Source of the DNA: Marsupella aquatica
Lineage: Eukaryota > Marchantiophyta
Length of the DNA: 64,000 nucleotides
NCBI GenBank assembly: GCA_973895155.1
Contig: OZ316895.1
Location: 8,866,001 to 8,930,000, forward strand
Direction of reading: 5' to 3'
How positions within the stretch are numbered: the first letter of the stretch is position 1; the number at the start of each line of letters is the position of its first letter. The notes below the pieces were generated by a model, which saw only the letters and a list, made by a program, of their open reading frames with translations, had not been told where the DNA came from and did no database searches. Positions 45,020 to 57,429 of this stretch are shown here, one piece after another. The position numbers and the translations under genes are program-made.

Positions 45020-45650
45020 GTAAAGTCCTCCTTATATCGGCTGACCATCCCTCCCTCTCCCATGACCTCGTAAACTAAAATAGGGCATTGTTGGGTATTT
45101 ATTTCGTACAGGATCACCCAGTAACATTTGGATATCTTACATGGGGTAACAGTTACTCAGTCTCCTGTCATGATCTCATGAACTGAAAAGAGAGCCTTGG
45201 GGATTGGGTATTTACTTCTTACAGTAACCACATAGTAATCTTTGGATGCTGTTATATGGAGTGATCTTCCCTCTGGCTCTTTCTCTCTCTCTTGTAAGGC
45301 TAAGGCACTCAAGCTCACCACAACATGATACAACCAGACCTCAATTTTCTTGGGTACTAAAATTTGAGTGGGGTTGTGGCACATTGTATGCAATCAGGTT
45401 TCCTACCGAATTCCTCTTATGGTTCCGAGCGTGACTGGTCGGGTCTCACATTCGGCTCCAGGCCCGTCATGATGTTGCCCCTGACCCGGGTGTGGTCAAT
45501 GCTGAAATAGACGGACTTGAGACGCCCCTACTAGAAACTGGGCATCGCCAACTTGACTACTTGGGTATTTACTCCTTACAGTAAAGACCCAGTAACCTTT
45601 GGATGCTCTTATAGTGGGCTGACCTGCTCCCTCTCATGGTCTCATCTTCG
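45020..45650. repeat. three dispersed direct repeats of about 100 bp
   Basis: Copies near 45030-45140, 45160-45275 and 45555-45650 share CCCTCCC/CTCATGA, TTGGGTATTTA(C/T)T, TTACAGTAA, CCAGTAAC(A/C)TTTGGATG and a TTATA(T)GG end. Confidence 0.6.
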
Positions 45651-47076
45651 CGGAAGGAAGAAAAGGCGCATTGTAGCCCTGTAGCACAGGAGAGCACAGC
45701 AGAGCACAGCAGTGAGCTTGCCGTCATGTTGGAGCCGTCGAACGAACCAGCCATCCCCGCCGCCCTGGCCTACTGATGCTGCGCCACCATTCCAGCAAAA
45801 CCACTACAACAGTAATTGGACTTGGCTCCCTTGGATTGGGTTCTGCACGTTTATCTCCGCACGCACGCGGAACTCTGTGGCATCCCGGGGTAGGGAACAA
45901 CCGTTGTTGCCGTGTTGGATAGTACTGTCACGAAGGGTCAGCAGAACTCATCAGACCAGCTCAGCTCAGCTCAGCTGAAATCATATTCATTCCTTCGTGT
46001 GACTGTTGTGGAGTTATTGGAGTACAACATTCGCTTCGCTGGAAATTTTGTCAAGCCGATTTCAAATTCTTACAGATCGCTCGTCGCCGCCCTTAGAGGG
46101 ACCTGCGCTAGCAACTGCGGATGCTGTACCAGCTGATAGATTCATATCCATCGCAGTTTTTGTGCATGGTTCAAGTGTAGTCTATATTATTGCAAGTCTG
46201 CCCCTCTGAATCTCGACTGGTCGCGAGCGAGAGCTCTGCCATGAGACGAGGATCCCAAAGCTCGGGCTCTGCCGTGTTCCCTGCCATCTTTCCCGGCTGC
46301 CTCCAGTTTTAGTCTTTTCGGCTGTACTGTTACAGAGATGACTGCCAGAGAAGAAGAGAGAGCGAGGGAAGAAGGAGAAAATTCTGCTGTGAACTACTGC
46401 TAGAAGTCCTGTTTGTAATCGTTCCTTCCCCTCGTCTGTTCGAAAGGGCCAGCTGAGAGAAGTTACCGGGACCCGTGACATTTGCGTTATCACTGTTGAT
46501 TGGATTTCTTCTCCTTCGGCTGATCATCGTGGAACTCACTGCTGCTGTGTGTTCCTTGTCGTGATTTTCTGCTATCCTCCGCCGCAACATGCTTGCCGGA
46601 GCGAACAGACCTGAAATCATGGCATCATCGGTTACCACGTCACAATCGGATGCGTAGGCTGTGGCAAACTTTGTTCAGATATTTCCTGGGGACCCGTTCA
46701 GAGAATCGTCGGAATTGTACTGGAGGTAGTAATGGCGAGTTGATCCTGGGCTGCTGACCATTGGGATTAGGTGGTCGGTTGTCATCATGCTCCCAAGATA
46801 GCACGATCCATCCTTCTCGCAGCCTTTTTCTCGTCCCCCTCCATCTCTACAAAGTCTGTCTGTAGTTCTTTGAAGGCATTTCTTTCTCTTCTCATCTCTT
46901 CTCCTCTTCTCTTCTCTTAATATTCGGACAGGTGTAGCTGTATCTTCAGGCCTCTACCCAGTTTTTGTCAAGTAGAGTTGAGTTGCAGCAACTACATCGC
47001 TCACATTTCTATTTTTCTTGGATCGACGTGAGCTGGTCCCTCAAATTTCAGTCTGCTTGCACAAACTTAAACGAGA
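45651..47076. promoter_or_regulatory. upstream region and leader of the JINGUBANG-like gene
   Basis: The last 200 bp contain a TCT/CTT-rich stretch (46880-46920), a common plant 5'-leader feature. The rest shows no supported coding frame. The transcription start is unknown. Confidence 0.35.
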
Positions 47077-48270
47077 ATGTTGGAAAAGCAGGTAAGTGTG
47101 GATTCGGAATCCAGTACCGACTCGTGGACTACTGGAGAATCGTCTCAGCGAAGCTCTGATTCGGGACGAGGGTACAGTAGCGGCGAAAGCGGCACTTCCT
47201 ACCAGTGCATTGCGACTCTATCTGGGCACTCAGGGCCGGTCTCCTCCCTAGCCGTGATTGGAAATAGGATATATTCTGGAGGCTCCGATGGGCGCGACAT
47301 CCGAGTCTGGAACCAGCCGGAGATGACCGAGAGTTGCAGATTTGGATCCGGAGATGGAGCCGTGAAAGCTCTCATCGTGGTTGGGGATTGTGTGTTCAGT
47401 GCGCATCAGGATATGAAAATCCGGGTCTGGAGGCCACCGGAAGGAGGGCATGGACCGAAAGGACCCAAACTGGTTGCAACCCTTCCCACATTGAAGGACT
47501 ACCTCATCCGTTGTGTAGCTGCGAAGAATTATGTCCAAGTCAGACGGCATAAAACAACCCTCTGGATTCAGCACAACGATGCCATATCCGTCTTAGCAGC
47601 TGGGCCTGGGAACTTGCTTTACTCGGGCTCTTGGGACAAAACGATTAAAGTGTGGAGGACTTCTGACTTCAGATGTTTGGAATCGATCACAGGACATCAC
47701 GACGCCGTGAGTTCTTTAGTTGCAGACCAGCAGGGGTTCCTCTTCTCGGCATCAGCTGACACCACTGTGAAAGTGTGGATCAAATGCGGTAAGAAGCATT
47801 CCTTGGTCACGACTCTGAGTAAGCACAAGTCATCCGTTAACGCCCTCGCCTTGAGCCCCGACGAATCTTTACTCTATGCGGCATCCAGTGACAAGACAAT
47901 TAGTATCTGGGAGAGAACAAAGGGAGAGGAGGAAGGCCACATGAAGTTCGTTGGATTGTTGAGGGGGCATCGGCAATCAGTGCTATGCATAGTTGCTGTT
48001 GAAGACTTTGTTTGCACGGGTTCCGCTGACAAAACTATCCGGGTATGGAGAAGAAGCGGGACCGATCACACTCTCGTCACCGTTTTGGAGGGCCACCGTG
48101 GAGCAGTGAGATCCATATGCGCCTCCCTGGAAGCAGTGGAGCTGGGATTGATGATTTACAGTGGAAGCATTGACCGATCCGTGAAGGTGTGGTGGTTGCC
48201 CCCGTCTCAAGATAGCAGCAGCAGTTCTTCTCCCGCCGGCAGCCCCCTCTTGTTGAAGTGGAGATCCTGA
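47077..48270 (+). CDS. JGB: JINGUBANG-like seven-bladed WD40 protein, intronless
   Basis: A single 397-codon frame from ATG 47077 to TGA 48268-48270. Residues 1-40 are Ser/Thr/Gly-rich and disordered. Seven WD repeats follow: GHSGPVSSLAV...IRVWN, GDGAVKAL...IRVWR, HNDAISVL...GSWDKTIKVWR, GHHDAVSSL...SADTTVKVWI, HKSSVNALALSP...SDKTISIWE, GHRQSVLCI...SADKTIRVWR and GHRGAVRSI...SIDRSVKVWW, then a Ser-rich tail ending LLKWRS. The repeat order, the long insertion in blade 2 (DYLIRCVAAKNYVQVRRHKTTLW) and the Ser-rich ends match the plant JINGUBANG family, a negative regulator of pollen germination in Arabidopsis. In a seedless plant the role is unknown. CAG|GTAAGT at codons 5-7 is a perfect splice donor and could be used in alternative transcripts. 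Confidence 0.85.
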   Translation: MLEKQVSVDSESSTDSWTTGESSQRSSDSGRGYSSGESGTSYQCIATLSGHSGPVSSLAVIGNRIYSGGSDGRDIRVWNQPEMTESCRFGSGDGAVKALIVVGDCVFSAHQDMKIRVWRPPEGGHGPKGPKLVATLPTLKDYLIRCVAAKNYVQVRRHKTTLWIQHNDAISVLAAGPGNLLYSGSWDKTIKVWRTSDFRCLESITGHHDAVSSLVADQQGFLFSASADTTVKVWIKCGKKHSLVTTLSKHKSSVNALALSPDESLLYAASSDKTISIWERTKGEEEGHMKFVGLLRGHRQSVLCIVAVEDFVCTGSADKTIRVWRRSGTDHTLVTVLEGHRGAVRSICASLEAVELGLMIYSGSIDRSVKVWWLPPSQDSSSSSSPAGSPLLLKWRS

Positions 48271-51200
48271 ATCGATATTCCATACCTCCAATGCGAATCG
48301 AAACATTTGACGTCAGATTTACTGTCCATGACTCAGTCGTTGGATGTTCCTGTGTGCCCTTTCGAAAGCCCGTCAACGGGTTTTGGAAACGCAAATCGTG
48401 GGACCGGGTGGTGATAATAATGTTGTCTCTCATTTGAACTGCACGTGATTCGAATAGCGGCCGAAACTGCCAGAAGGGCTTGGGGATGCGCTTCCCTCTA
48501 AGTTACCGGCAGTTCAGCTAGAGCAGAATGACACAACTCGGAGTTCACAGCATTGCTTCACGACCTCAACCAGAGCTGCATGAGTCAATCTGTGTCGGTG
48601 CGAGGATTTAAGGTTACTCGTCTTTCGAGTGATCATCCTTCATATCATCCCTTAACGTAACTCTAATTTCGTCAATCTAAACATACGTGAGATAGCACCG
48701 GATTTGTAGTTTGTTTAGTCATTCTGCAAGATTGAAACCAGCAAGTCGGAATAGGATGAAGTAGATACCCAGATCGGAACTCGCGCCTCACTCACCCATC
48801 ATCGAATCAGATATCACGCGGCAGAAATTTGCTTCATTGTGCGTAAATAGGTAGCCAGTCTTTGTATAGGTTAGGACATTTGTGTATCACAGAATACGGG
48901 GATGTTTGGTTCCCCTTCATTAGATCATCAATTTTCCAGCAACATTATAGATCAGTAGAATCGAGATTTTAGGCTCTAGCCTTTCATTTGTTGATTACCA
49001 AGGATGCAGCTTTTGTGCTGCTGAGTGTACAAAATTGGACCATGCCATTGAAAGAAGTTGTCTCCTTTTCGGTACAGACTGCTTCTGACTCGGAATTTCG
49101 GAAACTTGGCACCTACAAGATATTTGTTTTGTTCGACGTGTTTTGGTTCCGCCTTTGAGTGGATAATATTTGCAGTCGTCAGCAGCGAGAATAATCCAAG
49201 ATTGGATATTGTCGCAATCCCGGTCGCAAGTAACGATTCGTTTCGACTCTCTTTCTTGCTTCATCAGTTGTATTGTAGTTCAGTAGAGTTCGCCGAATCG
49301 CGCGTCCTTGCTAATAGAAGTAACGATGCTTGTTGCATTGCATTGGTGCATTGTTGTTTTCACATATTGAATTTCGTGCCAGGGCATGATCTTTCCATCC
49401 AGTGAACAAAACCAAGCTTCTCGCTGAGATGGAAGGGGACAGTATCTCTAGTGAAAGCTGAGTTTCGTTGGGAAACATGGTACTCGCGCGAGAAGCTGGG
49501 GCACATCCGGCAGAAGCTTCGGTTTTGTCTTTGGCAAGTTGAGTTTGTCGGATAACAGAGTTTTGTTGTCGCTTCAGTGTGATCAAGCGACGTATTGAAG
49601 TTCAGCCAGTATCACCACGGCTCCAGAGCCAATGACGTTGACTACGGTCTGATTTTCGACTATATTACTTGACCTACTGACCTACAGCTATGAGTTGACC
49701 ACCGAGCTAAAGATTGTGTGTGGTGGACTCGGCAGACGCCTCGCCTGCCTCGCTCAGATTGGTCGCGTGGGTTCGCATTTATTCCCACCCACGTTGAAAT
49801 TACATGTCTCCATCAGATTCTTCGATTATCTCGAGCCTTTCTTCGTCAGGATATCCAGCTGCAGAAAGCCACCATAGCAAGTTCCTCGAGTTCTTACCCA
49901 TGCGGAATTTACAATTTATCTCCATCGGATGCCTGGAAAGGTTGATTATCTCTAGCAGTCTGCCGACTCTCTACGGTGGTTTCTAGCCTTGTCAGAAAGA
50001 CCAGCAGAAGATCACCTTATTCAACTCACTTACTGATCAAGGCACTGGTGGCCGGTGGCCGGTGGCCCCACGGTTAGACTCAACGGGCGCGAATGCAGAA
50101 TGATCTCTTGAGTGAGATGTTGTGGACGTTGGGCACAATTTCCCAAGTTGCTCTTCAAGAGTCTGACTCGGGGCCCACCGCCAGGCGAACGCGCATTATC
50201 TGATGGCAGAGTACTCTGTATGGCAACCGCCCATCAAGCTTGAATTGCAACGACACAGGCAGTGGGCAATTATTGCTCACAACTTGGGATCGAAGGAAGC
50301 CGCAGCAGAAGGAGTGAAGGATGACACTAATGTACCAGATTTCAGCTTCGTCAAATGTGGATGAGAAGCAAGGACCAAGACCGGACCGGGCCCGAAAGAG
50401 CCATAGCAATCCCCCTCCCACTCCACAATTCGTACCCAGCGTGTCCTTTCCGTGGCTAATGGCTACAGTAGTCTATTTGCTACCGTGAGATGCCCTGGAA
50501 CAGTGGTTGTGGAGGTTCGTCGAAGATAGTTCACAATTCACGGTAGACCTCGTTCAGTTTATTGATAAAATGCAGCCCGGCCAGGTTGAGTTAGAGCACT
50601 CTCTTCCCATGTCCCGCCTCCTTCCATAGTTATTACATTTCACGATCGACCGACCCGGAAATCAATTCAAATTGATCTGCTAAAATGTGTCGCGTGACAT
50701 TGAAATATGAGGTATTGTTTTACATTTCCAGGAGAGACAGATCTCGCTCTTCGAGCGCACTTGTAAGTGTATTGCTGAGTCTACTTGGTGGAATCTCCCA
50801 GAGTCCAGTAAAGGACATGACGTGGCAGGGAGCGGAGAGAGAAGGAGACTGAGCCATGGAGTTTTCCGAGATCCAATTTGAAAAAGGTGAAATCTGAATT
50901 GGACAACAAGATTTAACTTGGTCTGATGATTTGGGATTCTGTGACATCGACAACTATAGGTGATCGCACCAAGTAAACGGGAGGAAATTGGAAACTGACT
51001 GGACAGTGAACATCAACAGATCTGCTCGACAGGGGGCTTGTTCTGCTCATTCGGTCGGTCTTGTGTTCTAGCCTACGACAGAACGTCGCAACATTTGAAC
51101 AACGCCAAGCTTTGAGAACTTTCCAAAAAATTACCTGGATCTGCAAGTCTATCTCCAACGTGCTCCATCTCCATGACTCCATGAATGCCCCACAACTAGT

Positions 51201-51430
51201 CATTAGGACGTCTCGAACCTTCTACACTATACCATGAGGTGGTTTTAGGCAACCAAAATGCTCTGGGCTGGGTTGCCGGTCAAAAATGTGTGGTTCCCTG
51301 AAGAGGGGTTATGATCACTAACTTGGGTTATGATCAGTGTATTTTCTAAGGTTTTTACTTTTTCGCCAGAGTGGGGAACGTCTTGTGTGAAGGAGAAGAT
51401 GCTCAAAATATTCATTATCTGATTATTTTC
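48271..51430. other. intergenic, no gene seen
   Basis: The first few hundred bases are probably the JGB-like 3' untranslated region. Open frames of 60-115 codons on both strands lack family features. Confidence 0.4.
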
Positions 51431-51439
51431 CTGTGGGTC

Positions 51440-51700
51440 AGATCTCCCTAGATTCTGGCTAATGCATTAGATTCTGGCTAATGGACCTGTGATTAAGTGG
51501 GAATCTCCGTAGATTTAAGGATGGCCATTAGATTCTGGCTAATGGGACCTGTGATTAGGTGGAGATCTCCCTAGATGTAAGGATCACCATTAGATTCTGG
51601 CTAATGGGACTTGTGATTAGGTGGAACATGGCTAATGAGACAATTCTAGCTAATGGGACATGTGATTAGGTGGAACACTGACTAATGAGAGAGAAATATA
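51440..51700. repeat. tandem repeat, TTAGATTCTGGCTAATGG units
   Basis: Five or six diverged copies of AGATTCTGGCTAATGGGACCTG with TGATTAGGTGGA spacers, period about 60 bp, degrading to the right. Confidence 0.8.
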
Positions 51701-52856
51701 TTAGCTAGTTTTTGCCAACAATGGTGAAAGCTTTTTGGGGATATGGAATTTGGCAAATTTTTGCCACTAAAAAAACCACTGGTTATGATCACTAACTTGG
51801 GCTGTCAGTGCACAGGCTTTCACACCTAAAATTGGTCTGTGCAAATGCATCAGTGCCCTTCATGAAAGGCCGCACTGGCTTTCGTACCAAAAAATGGTCT
51901 GTGCAGATGCATCGGCGCCCTCAGAAAATGACCAAATTGACGAATTTGATGATGTTGAGTTAACCCACGGGCAGATGTCTCAACCCGAAAAACCCCATGA
52001 GATGTCTGCCTGAACGGTGGGTTGAGGGTGGATACAAATTTCCTCAAGCGGCTGACTAAAAAATGGGGAACAGCAGGTTTGAGACCCCCTATTATTCAGG
52101 CTGGGAATGTTGTTACCTCTTGAAGGTAAATTTGCAGAAACCCAAGTGACTTCAAGTATCTTACACCTGCCTGTAAGGGTTGTGGGCAGCAGAAACTTTA
52201 TAGGGAACTTTCCATCAAAACAGCAGCCAGGAAAGGGAAGTCTAAGCCGCGATGGTCACCTTGTCACTGGCTGCTCCCATGGACTGTGACAGGCATTTGT
52301 ATAGTTTACACCCCAGTAATCCAGAGAACCAGCCAAATCTTGGTTGGATTGTTTTCTACCTAAAAAAGTTGGATGGAACATTTTTTTATACAATTATGTT
52401 GCCTCAAAAACAATGTTGAATGGATTTGTTTTCTGCCCAGAAACTACAAGGAAGGTCTGATGGAACCTTTTTGCCTCAAAATCAACAAGCAGGTCCAATG
52501 CAAGCATACAAGAAAAATTTGGCAGACAACCCACAGAAAATGGGGCAAAAACAATGGGAAGATTAGGATGGAACTTGGGCCAAAATCATAAGAAGGAGCA
52601 AAATCCAAGCCAAACAATTTTATGGATGGAACCTTTGCAAGGGTGATAAGCAAATTAGGAGTTGGAAGATTGCTGGCCTGAATCTATTTCTCATGCGGCA
52701 CATTGCCTTGCATAGTCCCCTGGGCTTACAAATGGATGAAGAGATTGATGGCAAGCAGAGTTTCATAGACATCTAATCGAGAATTAAGTAATGTTAAATC
52801 ATGTTACATTGAAAGTCTCGGTCTTTCTCACAAAATATGAGGACAACAAATTTTGA
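51701..52856. other. no gene seen
   Basis: TTATGATCACTAACTTGGG occurs at 51308 and 51783; a second short duplication (AATGGTCTGTGCA(A/G)ATGCATC) lies near 51834 and 51893. Confidence 0.4.
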
Positions 52857-53624
52857 TTAAACCACGCATCCGAGTATAAGGGGCTCCGCGTAACGCGGAG
52901 TCCCCATACAAAGTGTATCCCATACAGAAAAAAGACGGGCTACGCAGCAACGCCTCCCCTCCACCGTCCGATTGGCGCTCATAGCTGCGCCTACCCTCAG
53001 CCATAGGATCTGATCTATGGCTCAAATCGTAGGTCTTGTTGAGATCTACGTCTCCAAAAAATCTCACACAAAATGGTTAATTATTTCAGGAGAAATGATA
53101 GAAAAACGAATGGTGCGCTCTGATTGGCTGGATTCAAAATTTGAATTCCGGGGGGAAAGATCGATCTAACCCGTCTGATTGTTTTGCCTCCACAAATCTC
53201 ATCCGTCTATCATATTGGTCAATCTATGGCTCAAAAGAAAGACCTCGAGGAGATCTATGGATGGGTTTTTTTCGTTTTGTAAACGGGTTTATATTTCTCA
53301 AATTAAAAATAAAACAAATCTATGCGCTCCTGGCCGTCGATTCATTGATTTTGCAATCTCTGCCGTTCATTGTTTATTGCATCTTAAAATCTTATCCGTC
53401 CACGTTAGAAGGCGATCTAGGGTGCAAAAGAGAGCTCTCGACAAGATCTACAGTTGGGTGTTTTTAGTTTCAAAAATGAGTAAATAGTTTTTGCAATAAA
53501 ATTTAGTGAAGTTTGGAGTTGTGATCCATCTCTCCTGCCCCGAGCCTGGATTTCCCTGCGCCCTGCCCAGCATTTATGGCCGTACAGTACCATGCTGCTT
53601 TAAATACCCCGATGCGTGGTTTAA
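52857..53624. mobile_element. 760-bp inverted-repeat DNA transposon flanked by TTAA
   Basis: The element 52861-53620 starts ACCACGCATCCGAGTAT and its other end reads, on the reverse strand, ACCACGCATCGGGGTAT (15 of 17 match). TTAA flanks both sides (52857-52860, 53621-53624), the target duplication known for piggyBac-type elements. A strong hairpin GGGGCTCCGCG-TAA-CGCGGAGTCCCC sits just inside the left end. Inside are three diverged copies of ATCTA(T)GGCTCAAA...GAGATCTA (near 53010, 53220, 53410). No transposase frame is present, so it is non-autonomous. As TTAA is palindromic, the alternative that it belongs to the inverted repeats cannot be excluded. Confidence 0.75.
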
Positions 53625-53812
53625 ATGTAGGACAGTCAATTCTTTGTGTATCATCCCAAAATAATTAGTCTGTATAGTTTGCAACGCCCTTTGTTGGAAG
53701 TGAGTGTGCTATAAACGTTTTGGAGTTTTATAATTTGATGTATGGATAAGACTAGAATCTACTGGCAAATTATTTTCCAAGACCTCTGATTTTATCTTGT
53801 AAGATCTCATGA

Positions 53813-53866
53813 CTGATATTTGAGATAGGGTGATATTTGAGATAGGGTGATATTTAACATAGGGTG
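53813..53866. repeat. 20-bp triplicate
   Basis: TGATATTTGAGATAGGG twice and TGATATTTAACATAGGG once in tandem. Confidence 0.85.
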
Positions 53867-54925
53867 AACACGGAACATAACCACCTTTTAAAAACCTTTT
53901 CAAAAAGTCCACCATGATCTTGTGTGTTTAACTCAAGTCCACCGTAAATGACTACACCCGTGTGCTGACAAGTAATAGCAAACAGGTGACCTCTACACTA
54001 TTCTTGTGGCCAAACTTTGTTGTCCCATTCGATCCCCACAAAAGCCCCTCTTCATCCAAGGCCTGGAAGCTCAAGTAGCTGTCCACTTGCTTGGTTTGGG
54101 ATACGTCACACTGTTAGTCAACTACTGCGGTTTTTGTAAAGCAAACCTCAGGGTGAACAATCATATAAATGTCACCATAATCCAGGAGGTATCAAGAACG
54201 GTATTGTACAAACTGACATTAACAGCCACCAGAAAAAAGAGCGAGATTGTTGATTATAGTGCCTTTAGATAGGTCAGATTAGACTATATGGGACGAGCTC
54301 ACAAACTCGCAAAGCCCTCAAGCCTACACTAAGAAGAGGTTCACTATAGTGTTTGTAGATTGGCCATGCCCTGGCGAAAGTGGAAGTTGCTGTAATAAAC
54401 TTGCACAGTTGCACCGCTTCAGACAGAAAACATAGAGTACAGTAACCATTGTAGTACCCCGACAAGTTGAGCTGTTGACGAGGCACTTATAATTAGTATA
54501 GATTATTACTAACAGTATGGATTACTTTTGACGAGAAACTGGCGGCGAGTTGCTGATGAGAATCTGAGAGGATTGCTGGAGCAAGCGATAATAAGTTGAC
54601 TACTCATTCTCCTAACACAAGTATCTCCTGGCGTCCAGAAGGGATCTCATCGTCTAAGATCTGTGCCACTTTCGAGCCACGAGCAACTTCTGTTCAAGGG
54701 ATTGCGAATCTGTTCAAGGGATTGAGATTTAAGGTCAGTTGAGATGAGTACAGGCAGGCTGTCTCTTTACGACACTCCCAAAGGTGTACACGTCAATGAG
54801 TTGCATCGTAACTGGGGTGCTGCTGTTTGGAGGATTGACATTGATTCTGGTTAGCAGGTTGGCCCTTGGAAGGTTGGGGCGATGCTCCATTTCCTCTGGA
54901 CTGACCTTGGTGAAAATTCAGGCCC
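53867..54925. other. no gene seen
   Basis: No supported coding frame or repeat. Confidence 0.35.
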
Positions 54926-55155
54926 GTCTTGCATGTCAAGAGACATTTTTTAGGGCCCTTAGGCCTAACTTGCATGTTAGTGGCCCTTCACAATGTGGCC
55001 CTAAATGTCATGCATGTCATCATATCACTAAACAATTGCATGTCAAGAGCCCTTTTTTTAGGGCCCTTAGGTCCAACTCGCATGTTCCCGGCCCTTCCTG
55101 GCCCTTCACGATGCGGCTCTAAATGTCACATGCCATTATATCACTAAACGAGATG
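54926..55155. repeat. tandem duplication, about 115-bp period
   Basis: Both units share GCATGTCAAGAG, TTTTTTAGGGCCCTTAGG, GCATGTT, GGCCCTTCAC, CTAAATGTCA and ATATCACTAAAC. Related pieces (GCATGTCAAGAGCCC, GGCCCTTAGCAC) recur to about 55720. Confidence 0.85.
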
Positions 55156-55276
55156 TACCCGGCTGGACCTCATGATGCACCAGGCCTAACACAATCCAGG
55201 CATTTCCAAAGACTAGGGCCCGAAACTTTCCAGCCCTTGCAGGTCCCGACCTTAAGTTTGCCTTGCAAGAACACAA

Positions 55277-55490
55277 GAAAAAAACTGTACACCTGTTGTA
55301 AACTCTGTAGTGTTGGGAAGTAGGGAACCAGATTTGTGTCAGAATATGTTATCAAGGAAGTGCTACTTTTTCCTAAAGTATGAAGAAAAAAACTGTACAC
55401 CTGTTGTAAACCCTGTTGTGTTGGGAAGTAGGGAACCAAATTTGTGTGAGATTATGTTATCAAGGAAATGCTACTTTTTCTTGAAAGTAT
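55277..55490. repeat. tandem duplication, 108-bp period
   Basis: Both units start GAAAAAAACTGTACACCTG (55277 and 55385) and share GTTGGGAAGTAGGGAACCA and TATGTTATCAAGGAA. Confidence 0.9.
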
Positions 55491-56629
55491 AGGGAGTGTA
55501 AAGGGTCAGATGCTTGAGGGTTTCTCACATGCGAGTTGGCCCTTAGCACTCCTCAATTGTGGGGGAAAAAGTGTGTTTTGTTTCCTTTGGCCTGACCCTG
55601 GTGCCAATATAGGAACAGTCTTGCATGTCAAGAGCCCTGTTTCCTTAAGGCCCTTAGCACTTTTCAATTCTGGGGGGAAATGTGTGTTTCAATTCAAAAT
55701 TTAGGCCCTTAAAATTATTCAATTCCTGCGATAAACTCGGGGGGTTAACTAAGTGTATATTTTGGGGTACCACGTGCGATCCTAGCCTAATATAAATAGA
55801 CCTATTTTATAAAGAAAATATTCCAAGAATATTCTCCATTTTCAATATTAATAACCTATTTTATTTTATAAAAAGTATATATTAGAGAATATTCTATAAA
55901 CATGAGTTTATAATACCTTCTTTTGCCTCCTACGATTTTTAAAAATTTAGTTAATTTCTATCAAAAATACATATTTTGGATCGCACGTGGTTCCTAAGAT
56001 TTTTGATAGTCACCCCCCCCCCCCCCCCCGAGGCGATAAAGCCTTGAGCCCAGGATGATCTTCTCTTCATTTTCCAGGGTTAGGATCCCTTGGCTGCAAA
56101 ACTGTTCCCAGCAACAGGGGTAAATTCTAACTTCTGATCCATGTTATAGCCCGTTGCAATCAAACCAAGATCTTCGAGAATATAACAAGATTTTGAAGAC
56201 TAACATATATAACAAATGGAAACCAGACAGTGCACTTGGACCATACAAGCTCCATGTTATGACATACAATTTATCTCGTCAAAATAGAACCCACTTCCCA
56301 CTGCTTGGCAGCTTTTGCACTTACTGGGCTCTACCCTCTATTCAAGGGTGTTCCCCTTTATGCACTTTCTCGAATATCTGTGCTCCCTCAACCCAGACTC
56401 CCCATGCCCGTCTCTATTAATAAGCATAGCTGACATCAAAAAACATTTTTGCCAGAGAATTCAGTGATTAGGTCTTCATTAACAGAATACTTAATGATCT
56501 AGATTGACAATTATAGATTAGACAGATAGATAGATTTGAGGCTCTAACTGTTCCTCCCCATCTTAAAATTTAAACATAAACATACAGAAATTAAAGGTTG
56601 TCGCATAGACAGCTTCTCACTTCCCATTG
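55491..56629. other. AT-rich stretch, no gene seen
   Basis: Includes a run of 17 C at 56013-56029, where length is unreliable. No gene was recognised. Confidence 0.4.
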
Positions 56630-56815
56630 CCCCAACTACCTGTATAGGAGTGATGGGTTACCCATAGCTCTCATTATAGTGCACACCCTTCAGGTTTATT
56701 AGGAATGGACTTGGGCTCCACAACTACCTGTATACGAGTGATGGGTTACCTGTAGCTCTCTCATTATAGTGCACACCCTTCAGTTTCGTTAGGAATAGAC
56801 TTGGGCTCCACTTTT
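56630..56815. repeat. tandem duplication, about 92-bp period
   Basis: Both units contain AACTACCTGTATA(G/C)GAG, TGATGGGTTACC, CATTATAGTGCACACCC and TTAGGAAT(G/A)GACTTGGG. Confidence 0.9.
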
Positions 56816-57429
56816 CAGGTCACTACACTATTCACCAGGGCAGGAATGAGCAATGGCCAAGCTAACTGGGCCTTTTTATACGAGGTGTGGTTTAAGCCCC
56901 CAGAAGGACTGATCGCCATGTCCTTGTGGATAGTCTCAAACTCTCTTTACAAACACGCTTTTGAATTGCTTTTAGACTGTCTCTTTTCGTTTCCAAAGGT
57001 AGACATGTTTTCCATGCAGCTATGGCACGAGTTGTGTGCCATTTGCTAACAACGTTATTTGTCCTGTCAATTGACGCCTTGGCTGTGGGCCTATTTTTCA
57101 CCCTTGGCTAGGTGACACTTGGTTTGCGAATTGATCAAAAGAATACTAGGTACTGTAGACTTTGATTGCTGTTCGATTAAAGCGCCGAATGCAGGTCGGC
57201 ACCTTGCTAGTGTCCTCGTTCAAGCTTCACGTATTAGCTTGGTCCAGCTCTCCATTTGTTCAATACCCCAATGGCGTTGTCAATTTGTTGGAGATGGTTG
57301 TAAATGGTATCAACTCTCACCTATGCTGCCTGCCGTTTCCCATTTCTCCACTTCTGAAATTGTAGACAAGACATTGGAGCTATAATGCCACGAGCACTGT
57401 AACGATGATTTATTTCTATGGGTGCTATT
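56816..57429. other. no gene supported
   Basis: A 69-codon minus-strand frame at 56892-57101 has no family features. Confidence 0.35.
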
